From assembly GCA_040386295.1 (NCBI GenBank), contig JAZKFR010000153.1:1-25845 (forward strand): DNA of 25,845 nucleotides. The letters are read 5' to 3'. Of the stretch, positions 16,250 to 23,609 are shown piece by piece. The stretch comes from JAZKFR01 sp040386295. Its GTDB lineage: Bacteria > Pseudomonadota > Gammaproteobacteria > Burkholderiales > Rhodocyclaceae. The stretch's first letter is position 1, and the number at the start of each line of letters is the position of its first letter. The translations under genes were made by a program, and so were the position numbers. The notes beneath the pieces are model-generated. The model did no database searches and was not told the DNA's origin. It saw only the letters and a list, made by a program, of their open reading frames with translations.

Positions 16250-16530
16250 AGCTTGCCTAGAAATAGTCTGAAAACGGCCTATTGGGGAAATATCTGCTTG
16301 AGCAATTTCATCGCCACGCATCGGCAAGCGACCCAAAAAGTCAAAGCAGTAGACTGAGACGGGCGTGAGTGTGCGGTGTTGCGCGGTATTTATTTCAAGG
16401 CGCATTAAGACCGGCGCTGTGTCGCTGTGTCGCGTTGTTGAGTAGTGGACTTCGCCTTGTTTTTATTGACTTGTGACAGCAAGCTCTGCGCTTCGCATAT
16501 TCGCTTTGTGTTGCGTTTCTAGTGCCAAGT

Positions 16531-16566
16531 GTAAGCAATGTAAGCAGTGTAAACAGCGTAAGCAGT
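16531..16566. repeat. Four tandem copies of a 9-bp repeat
   Basis: GTAAGCAAT, GTAAGCAGT, GTAAACAGC and GTAAGCAGT follow head to tail between the Nudix gene and the 109-residue hypothetical gene. On the minus strand an open frame would read repeating Thr-Leu-Leu/Phe, but this looks like a by-product of the repeat rather than a gene. Such arrays can vary in copy number by slippage. Confidence 0.7.
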
Positions 16567-16592
16567 GTTTTTGCCAAGCCGCTGCTGCGTTC

Positions 16593-16922
16593 CTAGCGTT
16601 CTAACTGCGGTGCTGTTCTCATCTCGGCCTCGACGCTGGTATGGACTTCCTTGCTTGCTGCTGACAGTGCTTCGTCGTTTTCTGTCTCAATTTCTGCATG
16701 CACTGCATTGAGCGCGTCTTGCAAAGTTTCTTCCGATAAGGCGTTGAGCAAGGTGGCCACCATGTCAGCAGATTCGACCGCGCCGACCGGTAAGGATTGG
16801 CTGTCTAAGCTGGCAATCAATGCGGCAGTAGCGCCGACAACGCGTAACAGCGTTTGCCGTTCACCCATTAACATCTCTAGTTCACGACGTAACATATTAA
16901 TTTCATTGTCGCGGTCCGGCAT
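16593..16922 (-). CDS. Small conserved-type hypothetical protein with N-terminal coiled coil
   Basis: This is a 109-residue acidic protein of unknown function. Residues 1-30 (MPDRDNEINMLRRELEMLMGERQTLL) are charged and heptad-like, probably a coiled coil. They are followed by a hydrophobic stretch (VVGATAALIASLDSQSLP) and a Glu-rich tail. The overall plan resembles short unnamed betaproteobacterial proteins I have seen, but I cannot name a family. A clear Shine-Dalgarno (AAAGGAGAC) lies 5-10 bp before the ATG, supporting it as a real gene. No signal peptide is evident. It sits alone between the Nudix gene and a region with no good coding frame. Confidence 0.68.
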   Translation of the reverse strand: MPDRDNEINMLRRELEMLMGERQTLLRVVGATAALIASLDSQSLPVGAVESADMVATLLNALSEETLQDALNAVHAEIETENDEALSAASKEVHTSVEAEMRTAPQLER

Positions 16923-17486
16923 TGTTGTCTCCTTTGAACGGGTTTTTAGGGGTGCACAACGGCTAAGCTAGCGCAGGGCTGGGTGGGGAAGTCTTGTCTC
17001 ATGTGAAGCAAAAAACAGGGATAAGTCTGCTGCTTACAAAGTACTCAGCCGCAGCAGTTGCCATGGCAGGGTATGTCCAAACAATGAGGCCGGCAAGCTA
17101 GGCTTGATTTGCCAAGGCAGGGACATTACCCAAGATCGAGCTGAAGAGTAGCACGCTCTCTAGGCGTCGATAATCTTGATTCGCACTAAGATCGGCGCCT
17201 GATTGACTTGCTCTGGCCGGATTAGCGCTACGCTTGCGACTCGTTTTCTGGGTTTGGTTTTTTTTACTGGGGGCGATACGCGTGCGCTAAGGCTAGCGTC
17301 GGGATGAGATAAGACGCGACGATCATTGAAATCTGTTGTCTGCGCTGCGCTGAGGGCAAAGCCTTGAACTAGGCTCTCGGCTGCTGCGTAAAGCCCGCAA
17401 TAGCCGAGAGCAAGTCTTATGGAGAGCAAGTCTTATGGTTTCTATGGTAGTTGTACGCAGCCTTGTTCCCCGGGGCTGTTTTTATC
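16923..17486. other. Region with no confident gene
   Basis: About 560 bp. A minus-strand open frame (17429-17160, 89 codons, TTG start, basic middle, ending in RIKIIDA) is present, but it has no Shine-Dalgarno and begins inside a 16-bp tandem duplication (17406-17437). It may be a damaged gene whose start was disrupted, or chance. I see no tRNA, terminator or promoter strong enough to annotate. Confidence 0.4.
17406..17437. repeat. Perfect 16-bp tandem duplication
   Basis: GAGAGCAAGTCTTATG occurs twice head to tail (17406-17421 and 17422-17437). It lies at the 5' end of the uncertain 89-codon minus-strand frame and could have moved or removed that frame's start. Confidence 0.85.
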
Positions 17487-18047
17487 TCAAGCAGGTGCGG
17501 AATCAAATTCGTTTTGATTCATTTGCAGCGATTTTTCCGCGCAGTCAGCTTTCAGATGGTCGACGATGATCAGGCAGGCCTGAAGCAGATTAAGGAAGTT
17601 TTGATCATCTTCTGCATTCATGGGTAAAGGCGAGCAAGCATAAAGAATGATGCGCCGTGACTCTGGATGTAGACCGAGCAGTATTTGAAAAGGTGCCGGC
17701 ATGTGTAGCTGCTGTTCCAGAAAGTAAACGTACATTTCGTGCGCAGCCGAGGGCAAAGGCTCGCCAACGTCGATATACGCTTTGACGAACCTAGACCATT
17801 CTTCTAGTTGAAAGAAAACAGGGACGTTTGCTAAAAGAAAACCTTTGTTGGCAAGCACGTCTGCGTGGTTGGCAGGCGGAATTTGCGTCAAGGTGCACAG
17901 TCGTTCGAGCATGGCGGTGAAGGCTTGTGCTAAGTCGCTAGATTCCGAGTCAGGTGCTTTTTTGTTTGACTGATAGAACTGCTCCGCCAACTGTTGTTGT
18001 AGTTTCGTCGAGTCTAAAAACTTAGACTCGTTTTTTGCTTCGTACAT
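17487..18047 (-). CDS. Candidate type III secretion chaperone (CesT-like)
   Basis: This is a 186-residue protein. The middle and C-terminal half follow the plan of CesT-family secretion chaperones: a strand region FLLANVPVFFQLEEWSRFV, then MYVYFLEQQLHMPAPFQILLGLHPESRRIILYACSPLP, then a helix rich in Leu/Ile (LLQACLIIVDHLK). The fragment LGLHPESRRIIL strongly recalls the F/L-G-L-H-P-E-S/T-G-x-V-x-L strand of that family. These small proteins dimerise and hold effectors ready for export. A strong Shine-Dalgarno (GGGAGGAG) precedes the ATG. The gene 177 bp upstream, on the same strand, encodes a possible client. No secretion apparatus gene is in the window. The family call is by pattern only. 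Confidence 0.55.
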   Translation of the reverse strand: MYEAKNESKFLDSTKLQQQLAEQFYQSNKKAPDSESSDLAQAFTAMLERLCTLTQIPPANHADVLANKGFLLANVPVFFQLEEWSRFVKAYIDVGEPLPSAAHEMYVYFLEQQLHMPAPFQILLGLHPESRRIILYACSPLPMNAEDDQNFLNLLQACLIIVDHLKADCAEKSLQMNQNEFDSAPA

Positions 18048-18224
18048 ATCTCCTCCCAGAGATGCTGCGGGCTTATGTTGTCCCGTCTACCGTCTACACT
18101 GCTCGCCCAGTCGCGTGAAATGACGAGCGATGGGCTGCAATGATCTATTCGTTACGCTGAAAGATGAGGGCGTTCTTGCTTAAATGCCTAGATTCATTCG
18201 TTTTCAGGACGCTCTTTTGGTGCT

Positions 18225-19010
18225 TCAGCGTTCAGCCTTGGCATAGAAGTTCGGTTTGTAGTGATCTTGGCCGGCTGACCCCATGGTGGCGGCGGTCACC
18301 AGCGCTGTGGTACCCACCATGTCAGCAATTACGTTTTGGGCAACTTGGTTTTGAAGAATTTTTTCAGAAAGCACACGCTTTGCTATCTGCGGCCAAACTT
18401 TGCTAACCAGCGCTGCGGGTATGAACGTCCCTGCTAAGAGTACGGACATAAGTAAATTGTCGTTTAAAGAATCGGCTATGTTCCTCCAACGGATGGCGTT
18501 TTCCTTGCCCGTATCTACTAGAGGCAGATTTTTTCTTGCGTCCTTGTGTGTGCGCCAATAAACCCCGGCACTGATTGCTCCCGTTTGTGTGATGACTCTA
18601 GTGAACATGCCTACCCACACTGGCACTCTGCGTAAGCACGTTTGCATAGCGAGAGTTTGCATTGTGCAAAACGGTATAAAAGGAGCATAAGTCTGACCCT
18701 GCCGGCTTAAGTTATCCCGAAAATTTTTGGGTTGTACCTGGTACTGGGTCGTGCTTGCCCCGCGACCTAGTAGCCATAAGAACCCGGTGATCGGCGGTAT
18801 GCAAACGCGTGCTGCCACCGGTAAAATTTCTTTAGCGATAGGCGGCACCAAACCAAAAGTGGTGGCGGTCAATTCGCGTGCAACGGGAGCGGTTTTCTTG
18901 TACACATCGAAATAGTTAATCGCCCTGTGTTGAGTGGGGCTTAAGTCGGAACTTGTGTTAATGGATTGGCCACTGAACATAGCAGATGGCGGGTTTATCT
19001 TAGGAGCCAA
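18225..19010 (-). CDS. Hypothetical protein, possible type III effector with hydrophobic segments
   Basis: I do not recognise this 261-residue protein. The first 30 or so residues (MAPKINPPSAMFSGQSINTS and on) are rich in Ser, Thr, Pro and Asn and probably unstructured, as in type III secretion signals. Hydrophobic stretches follow around FGLVPPIAKEILPVAARVCI, PPITGFLWLLG, LLMSVLLAGTFIPAALVS and VIADMVGTTALVTAATMG. They suggest membrane insertion or pore-like helices. A TTG start at 19010 is chosen because GGAGG lies 9 bp upstream; the next in-frame ATG (18980) has no Shine-Dalgarno. It precedes the CesT-like gene on the same strand. The effector idea rests on this context and is unproven. 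Confidence 0.6.
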   Translation of the reverse strand: MAPKINPPSAMFSGQSINTSSDLSPTQHRAINYFDVYKKTAPVARELTATTFGLVPPIAKEILPVAARVCIPPITGFLWLLGRGASTTQYQVQPKNFRDNLSRQGQTYAPFIPFCTMQTLAMQTCLRRVPVWVGMFTRVITQTGAISAGVYWRTHKDARKNLPLVDTGKENAIRWRNIADSLNDNLLMSVLLAGTFIPAALVSKVWPQIAKRVLSEKILQNQVAQNVIADMVGTTALVTAATMGSAGQDHYKPNFYAKAER

Positions 19011-19176
19011 TTGTCTGAACCTCCAGCTAAAAAAGGTGCTTGGTCAGCAAAGCGTGTAGTGCCTTGCATTTGCGGGAATTGTTTGATTTATGTCGTGTAT
19101 TAACGAAGCTCGGTGTGTATTTTTTCTGATGCTTTGTTTGTTTTATTAAAATAAAGCTTAATTTTTCGCCTCAGTG

Positions 19177-19203
19177 TTTATAGTCAGCATTGATGACTAT
19201 AAA
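19177..19203. repeat. Inverted repeat, 10-bp perfect arms
   Basis: TTTATAGTCA and TGACTATAAA are separated by a 7-base loop (GCATTGA). Neither side has a T-run suited to a rho-independent terminator, so it is more likely an operator-type palindrome or a chance AT-rich structure upstream of the minus-strand gene. Confidence 0.6.
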
Positions 19204-19362
19204 TAGTTAGTGGTCAAAAATTACCTTTTGTTCAACAAATTCACTAATTATTTTTTACAAGCAAAGCAACATAGCATTTCCAGCCTCTTTCAGTCAAAAA
19301 TCTGTGTTGCCACCCGCCTGTGTTGCCACGCACAATTGAATTTGTTTCAAAGCTGTTTTTTC

Positions 19363-19387
19363 TTCTGTTTGATTTAATCAAACAGAA
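19363..19387. repeat. 25-bp palindrome upstream of the tRNA promoter
   Basis: TTCTGTTTGATT, one central T, AATCAAACAGAA: perfect 12-bp arms. Its right edge is 17 bp upstream of the -35 element of the tRNA promoter, a position typical of a regulator-binding site. The single-base centre makes a stable RNA hairpin of full length unlikely. Confidence 0.65.
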
Positions 19388-19403
19388 TCTCAACAAACTG
19401 TGA

Positions 19404-19432
19404 TTGACCTGCACCTGAGCAATCGGTACAAT
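19404..19432 (+). promoter_or_regulatory. Sigma70-type promoter of the tRNA cluster
   Basis: TTGACC (19404-19409), a 17-bp spacer and TACAAT (19427-19432), followed by a GC-rich discriminator (CCCGCC). Initiation would fall a few bases before tRNA-Pro. A GC-rich discriminator is the usual mark of stringent control of stable RNA genes. Confidence 0.8.
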
Positions 19433-19443
19433 CCCGCCTTCCT

Positions 19444-19520
19444 CGGGGTGTAGCGCAGCCTGGTAGCGCATCTGATTTGGGATCAGAGGGTCGAAGGTTC
19501 GAATCCTTTCACCCCGACCA
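19444..19520 (+). tRNA. tRNA-Pro (anticodon TGG)
   Basis: 77 nt including an encoded CCA. The acceptor stem CGGGGTG pairs with the CACCCCG end, the anticodon stem TCTGA pairs with TCAGA, and the loop TTTGGGA places TGG at 19478-19480. The T-arm GGTTCGAATCC is canonical. First of three tRNAs on the plus strand behind a strong promoter. Confidence 0.97.
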
Positions 19521-19651
19521 GGAAGTAGTCAGTAGAGCAGGACTGAGAAACTAAATTTTGCTGCGGTCATGCTTACTCTTAGTTTTTTGCCACCTCATCG
19601 GTGTTGCCGGAAAAAAGCCAGCTAAAAGCCAGCTAAATCACCGTGAGACTC

Positions 19652-19728
19652 GCGCCCGTAGCTCAACCGGACAGAGCACCGGCCTTCTAAGCCGGGGGTT
19701 GTGAGTTCGAGTCTCGCCGGGCGCACCA
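19652..19728 (+). tRNA. tRNA-Arg (anticodon TCT)
   Basis: 77 nt with encoded CCA. The acceptor stem GCGCCCG pairs with CGGGCGC, the anticodon stem CCGGC pairs with GCCGG, and the loop CTTCTAA gives TCT at 19686-19688. The T-loop TTCGAGT is standard. It follows tRNA-Pro by about 130 bp. Confidence 0.97.
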
Positions 19729-19809
19729 ACAATTAGTGAGCGTTTTGATCAAGCTGTGCAGTGTTTTTTTAGTTTTATGCTCTGTATTTGTTTTGTTTGT
19801 TCCGTTAGC

Positions 19810-19886
19810 GGCGGTGGTAGCTCAGTTGGTAGAGTATCGGATTGTGATTCCGAGTGTCGCGGGTTCGATCCCCGTCCATCGCCCCA
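19810..19886 (+). tRNA. tRNA-His (anticodon GTG)
   Basis: 77 nt. The encoded extra 5' G (G-1) at 19810 pairs opposite discriminator C, as required for histidyl-tRNA. The acceptor GCGGTGG pairs with CCATCGC (one G-T). The anticodon GTG is at 19844-19846 within ATTGTGATT. CCA is encoded at 19884-19886. Confidence 0.97.
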
Positions 19887-19921
19887 TCTTGTAGTTACGC
19901 ACCAGCTTGATTCGCTTTTCT

Positions 19922-19949
19922 GCGGCTTTTTGCCGCGCTCCCGTTTTCT
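19922..19949 (+). terminator. Weak possible terminator of the tRNA transcript
   Basis: A small hairpin, GCGGC, loop TTTTT, GCCGC, followed by GCTCCCGTTTTC. The stem is only 5 bp and the T-run is short and displaced, so this is a weak candidate. Confidence 0.25.
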
Positions 19950-19950
19950 C

Positions 19951-19990
19951 AAAAAATCTTCAAGCCAATCCTTGCTAGGTATTGGCTTGA
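19951..19990 (-). terminator. Rho-independent terminator for leftward transcription
   Basis: On the minus strand TCAAGCCAAT and ATTGGCTTGA form a 10-bp perfect stem with an 11-base loop, followed by AGATTTTTTG. It would stop leftward transcripts from the dap/prmB operon before they run into the tRNA cluster, although it is about 300 bp after the prmB stop. Confidence 0.55.
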
Positions 19991-20289
19991 TTCAGTGGCT
20001 TTCCAGCTTCTGGTGAAACTCGAAAAAAATGCACGCGGGCACTACCTGCAGGGTAGAGAAGCCAGTTTGCACTGACCTATAAATCGATTTTTTTGGCTTT
20101 GTTCTGATTTTTGCTTTGATCGGCGCGAGTCAGACGTCTATAGCGCCCTTTGCGCTGCGCCCTGAGGCGTTTCCGCTCATGGCTTGCCATGAATCATGCG
20201 TGAAAATATGTGTGAAATGAGCATGCGATAGCCGAGATGAGGGTTCTTCCCCATGCCCAAGGTGAATCAGTCCGTACTACGTACTGCTG
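19991..20289. other. Intergenic region downstream of prmB
   Basis: About 300 bp between the terminator and the prmB stop codon. No coding frame or RNA gene is recognised. If the dap operon terminates only at 19951-19990, this stretch would be a long 3' untranslated region. Confidence 0.45.
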
Positions 20290-21198
20290 CTAGGTCGTCT
20301 TTTTAGGTAATTCGCTAGCTTGCAGCAGAAACACGTATTCATCGCCCCCTTCTGTCTCAAGCCAAGTAAACGCCGTTTCTGGGAATGCTGCTTCTAGTGC
20401 GTCGCGGTTATGCCCAATCTCTACGACGAGCATTCCTGTGGGCGTGAGGTATTCCTTCGCTTTGCTTAAAATCTGGCGCACCGTATCGAGTCCGTCTTCG
20501 CCGCTGGCAAGAGCTAGCTTGGGTTCGTGGCGGTACTCGTCAGGTAAGGCGTCCATTGATTCAGCATTAACGTAGGGAGGGTTGGCAATAATTAGGTCAT
20601 AACGTTTTTTGCCAACTTTGCTAAATAAATCAGACTGAATCAGCTGAATTCGTTTTTGTAATGCGTAATCGGCGATGTTGTCTTTGGCGACTTCTAGAGC
20701 GTCTGAGGAAATATCGACGGCATCAATTTGCGCGCTTGGAAAAGCGCGTGCTGCGAGGATGGCCAGGCAGCCAGAGCCGGTGCATAAATCGAGTACGCTG
20801 GCGATTTTCCACGGATCCGTTACCCAGGGCGTGAGTTGTTCTTGTAGTAGTTCGGCAATGAAAGAGCGAGGCACGATCACCCGTTCGTCGACGTAGAAGC
20901 GGTTCTCGCCAAGCCATGCTTCGTTTGTTAAGTAGGCGACGGGCAGTCTTTCGGTAATGCGCCGCTCAATCAGCAGCAGCGCGTTTTTGCGTTCGTCGAG
21001 TGTTAGCCGCGCATCAAGAAAAGGCTCTAGGCGATCGAGCGGCAGGTGTAGCGTGTGCAAGAGCAGATATACCGCTTCATCCCAGGCGTTATCAGAGCCG
21101 TGGCCGAAGCTAAGTTTGGCTTCGCTGAAGCGACTGACGGCAAAGCGTAGTAGATCGCGTAGGGTGAAGAGTTCTTGATGTGCTTGATTCATCATCAT
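20290..21198 (-). CDS. prmB: Ribosomal protein uL3 glutamine N5-methyltransferase
   Basis: This 302-residue SAM-dependent methyltransferase of the HemK/PrmB type methylates a glutamine of ribosomal protein L3. Motif I is LDLCTGSGCLAI (near 136-147). The catalytic NPPY (206-209, in LIIANPPYVNAES) binds the glutamine amide. The N-terminal helical substrate domain (about 1-90) and the PRSFIAEL block are PrmB-like rather than PrmC-like. Three consecutive ATG codons open the frame, so the start is uncertain by two residues. Last gene of the dap operon, 10 bp after dapE, as often seen in Burkholderiaceae. Confidence 0.93.
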   Translation of the reverse strand: MMMNQAHQELFTLRDLLRFAVSRFSEAKLSFGHGSDNAWDEAVYLLLHTLHLPLDRLEPFLDARLTLDERKNALLLIERRITERLPVAYLTNEAWLGENRFYVDERVIVPRSFIAELLQEQLTPWVTDPWKIASVLDLCTGSGCLAILAARAFPSAQIDAVDISSDALEVAKDNIADYALQKRIQLIQSDLFSKVGKKRYDLIIANPPYVNAESMDALPDEYRHEPKLALASGEDGLDTVRQILSKAKEYLTPTGMLVVEIGHNRDALEAAFPETAFTWLETEGGDEYVFLLQASELPKKTT

Positions 21199-21208
21199 GG
21201 TCTGTGGC

Positions 21209-22351
21209 TCACAGTAATTGTTCGAGAATTCGTTTGTAAATAGACGAGAGCTTAGGGAGCGCCTCGATCTCGATAGATTCGTTAATTTGGTGAATGCTTG
21301 CGTTCACGGGGCCGATTTCGATGACCTCTGGACATATCTCGGCAATAAAACGAGCGTCCGAAGTGCCGCCAGTGGTTGATAGTTCGGCGCTGATGCCCGT
21401 CTCAGCGCGAATTGCGTTTAATGCGGCTTCGACCAAGCGGCCTCGCTCGGTTAAAAATGGTTTGGCGCCCAAAGTCCATTCGATCTGGTACGAAAGTCCG
21501 TGCTGGTCAAGGATCTCGTGCAAACGAGTTTTGAGGCTATTGGGCGTGCTGGCGGTTGAAAAACGGAAGTTGCATTGAATATCGAGCTCTCCGGGAATCA
21601 CGTTGTTTGCCCCGGTGCCGCTGTGGATGTTGGAAATTTGCCAAGTGGTGGGCGGGAAAAAAGCATTGCCTTGATCCCAGCTTGTTTGTGCTAATTCGGC
21701 AATAGCGGGCGCGGCGAGGTGAATTGGATTTTTGGCCAGCTGTGGATAGGCAATATGGCCTTGTACGCCTTTGATACTGATTTTTGCCGAAAGCGAGCCA
21801 CGCCGGCCGTTTTTGATGGTGTCGCCGAGGGTGTTCACGGCAGTCGGTTCGCCGACGATGCAATAGTCTATTTTTTCGTCGCGTGCTTGTAAGGCTTGAG
21901 TAACGGCAACGGTGCCGTGCAGGGCAGGGCCTTCTTCGTCCGAGGTGAGCAGTAGGGCAATCGATCCAGCATGCTCGGCTTTGCTGGCGATAAAGTCTTC
22001 AATCGCAGTGACAAAAGCGGCGAGAGACGCTTTCATATCGGCAGCGCCGCGTCCGTACAGCATGCCCTCACGTTGCTCTGGCGTGAAAGGGTCGCTTTTC
22101 CAGGCAGCAAGCGGTCCGCTTGGTACTACGTCAGTGTGTCCGGCAAAGCAGACCAGGGGCGCCTGTTCGCCCCGCCGTGCCCACAAGTTGGTGACCCCTT
22201 CTCTGTTCAGGTATTCACATTTAAAGCCTATTCGTTCAAGACGTTGCGCAATCAGCGGCAAGCAGCCTGCATCCTCCGGTGTGATTGAGCGACAGGCGAT
22301 AAGTTGGCAGGTAAGCGCTAGGGTTGCGTCCGGGGAATTCTGTGGCGACAT
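21209..22351 (-). CDS. dapE: Succinyl-diaminopimelate desuccinylase
   Basis: This 380-residue zinc peptidase (M20 family) hydrolyses N-succinyl-L,L-diaminopimelate to L,L-diaminopimelate and succinate, a late step of lysine and peptidoglycan precursor synthesis. Metal and catalytic residues are visible: H72 and D74 in AGHTDVVP, D105 in GRGAADMK, and the Glu pair in TSDEEGPA (139-140). The C-terminal GGTSDARFI and a late His (NASIHQINE) complete the site. Length is typical. It begins 4 bp after the pilU stop and ends 10 bp before prmB, so it is tightly packed within the operon. Confidence 0.96.
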   Translation of the reverse strand: MSPQNSPDATLALTCQLIACRSITPEDAGCLPLIAQRLERIGFKCEYLNREGVTNLWARRGEQAPLVCFAGHTDVVPSGPLAAWKSDPFTPEQREGMLYGRGAADMKASLAAFVTAIEDFIASKAEHAGSIALLLTSDEEGPALHGTVAVTQALQARDEKIDYCIVGEPTAVNTLGDTIKNGRRGSLSAKISIKGVQGHIAYPQLAKNPIHLAAPAIAELAQTSWDQGNAFFPPTTWQISNIHSGTGANNVIPGELDIQCNFRFSTASTPNSLKTRLHEILDQHGLSYQIEWTLGAKPFLTERGRLVEAALNAIRAETGISAELSTTGGTSDARFIAEICPEVIEIGPVNASIHQINESIEIEALPKLSSIYKRILEQLL

Positions 22352-22355
22352 GTTT

Positions 22356-23558
22356 TTACGGTTTCTCGCTGTTGTTGTCTTCGAGTGTTAGTTTGAACTC
22401 GGTGAATGATGCACTGCTGAGGTCTGTGCTGCTTTCAGGCGGTGGCGATGCAGCGCGTTCCTGCTGTTTGCTATGGCTGTATTTGTCGGCTTGTGGAGCT
22501 TGTGGCTTGTTGTTGATGAGCCAAGCAAGATCGGTTGGCGAATCGGCATTGGCTAGCGCTTCCTCGACCGAGATCAGTCCTTCTTGCTGTAAGCGGAACA
22601 AATCTTGCTCAAATGTTTGCGATCCCTGTGCCATGCTTTTTTCCATGGCTTCTTTAATTGCGAGCAAATCACCCCGTTCGATGAGCTCTTGTATGTGCCG
22701 GGTGTTCAGCAAAATTTCGACTGTAGGCGCTAGTTTTCCGTCCACTTTTCTGACTAGGCGCTGAGAGATGATGGCTTTAATGCTTGCTGCTAGCTCGGGT
22801 AGTAAGGAGCTACGGCGCTCTAGCGGGAAAAAATTGATGATCCGATTGAGTGCCTGATAGCTGTTGTTGCCATGCAAGGTACCGAGACAGAGATGGCCGC
22901 TTTGCGCGTAGGCGATCGCCGAATGCATGGTTTTTTGGTCGCGAATTTCGCCAATCAGGATGCAATCAGGAGCCTGGCGCATCGCGTTTTTCAGCGCAGG
23001 CTCCCAGTCCAAAGTGTCAATCCCTAATTCGCGCTGGTTGACGATCGATTTTTTATGTTTGAACAAAAATTCGATTGGGTCCTCGATGGTCAGAATATGG
23101 CCGCTGCTGTGCTCGTTGCGGTGGTCTAGCATGGCGGCGAGCGTGGTCGATTTGCCTGCGCCAGTGGCGCCTGCAACAATGATCAAGCCCCTTTTTTGCA
23201 TGATCAGATCGGCCAGCACAGGCGGCAGCATCAGGCTATTGAGTGGCGGGATATCGATCAGGATGTAGCGGATGGCAATCGCAATAAAACCGCGTTGCCG
23301 GAAGATGTTGATGCGAAAGTTGCCCATTCTGGGCACGCCAAACGCAAGGTTCATTTCCAGCGTCGATTCAAACACTTTGAGCTGTTCTGCGGTCATCAGC
23401 TCAAAAGCAATTTTTTCCGCGATTTCAGCTTCGATGATTTGAGCGTTAACGGGAAAAGTGCTGCCTTGTATTTTGATATGGATCGGCGTGCCAACAGAGA
23501 TGAACAAATCCGAGGCTTTTTTCTCTGCCATGAGCTGAAAAAAACGATCCAGAATCAT
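22356..23558 (-). CDS. pilU: PilU-like type IV pilus retraction ATPase
   Basis: This 400-residue secretion ATPase of the PilT/PilU family powers or assists retraction of type IV pili at the inner membrane. Motifs are Walker A GATGAGKST (130-138), Asp box TIEDPIEF (157-164), Walker B ILIGEIRD (200-207) and His box GHLCLGTLHGNN (221-232). The QRELGIDT, NHLNRIINFFP-like and DSPTDLAWLI segments favour PilU over PilT. The last 55 or so residues are Ser/Pro/Gln-rich and probably disordered, longer than the classic protein. It is embedded between dapD (51 bp away) and dapE (4 bp away), with no other pilus gene nearby. Confidence 0.88.
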   Translation of the reverse strand: MILDRFFQLMAEKKASDLFISVGTPIHIKIQGSTFPVNAQIIEAEIAEKIAFELMTAEQLKVFESTLEMNLAFGVPRMGNFRINIFRQRGFIAIAIRYILIDIPPLNSLMLPPVLADLIMQKRGLIIVAGATGAGKSTTLAAMLDHRNEHSSGHILTIEDPIEFLFKHKKSIVNQRELGIDTLDWEPALKNAMRQAPDCILIGEIRDQKTMHSAIAYAQSGHLCLGTLHGNNSYQALNRIINFFPLERRSSLLPELAASIKAIISQRLVRKVDGKLAPTVEILLNTRHIQELIERGDLLAIKEAMEKSMAQGSQTFEQDLFRLQQEGLISVEEALANADSPTDLAWLINNKPQAPQADKYSHSKQQERAASPPPESSTDLSSASFTEFKLTLEDNNSEKP

Positions 23559-23609
23559 AATTTCATCCGATTTTAAGCATAATGTTAGGCGCTGTTTCGG
23601 GTTCTGCGA

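Larger units (their letters stand above)
19011..19403. other. AT-rich intergenic region with two hairpins
   Basis: This divergent region lies between the hypothetical gene (minus) and the tRNA cluster (plus). No coding frame is credible. It includes an AT-rich tract around 19140-19165, a 10-bp-arm hairpin (19177-19203) and a 25-bp palindrome (19363-19387). Confidence 0.6.

Noticed and set aside
16531..16566. CRISPR-like array
   Set aside because: Units are 9 bp and directly adjacent with no spacers; no CRISPR array is seen anywhere in the window.
16395..16577. 60-codon frame with Thr-Leu repeats
   Set aside because: The repeat simply reflects the 9-bp DNA array, and the frame overlaps the upstream part of the Nudix reading frame.
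17160..17429. 89-codon minus-strand frame
   Set aside because: Begins with TTG inside a tandem duplication, has no Shine-Dalgarno and matches no family I know; left as a possible remnant.
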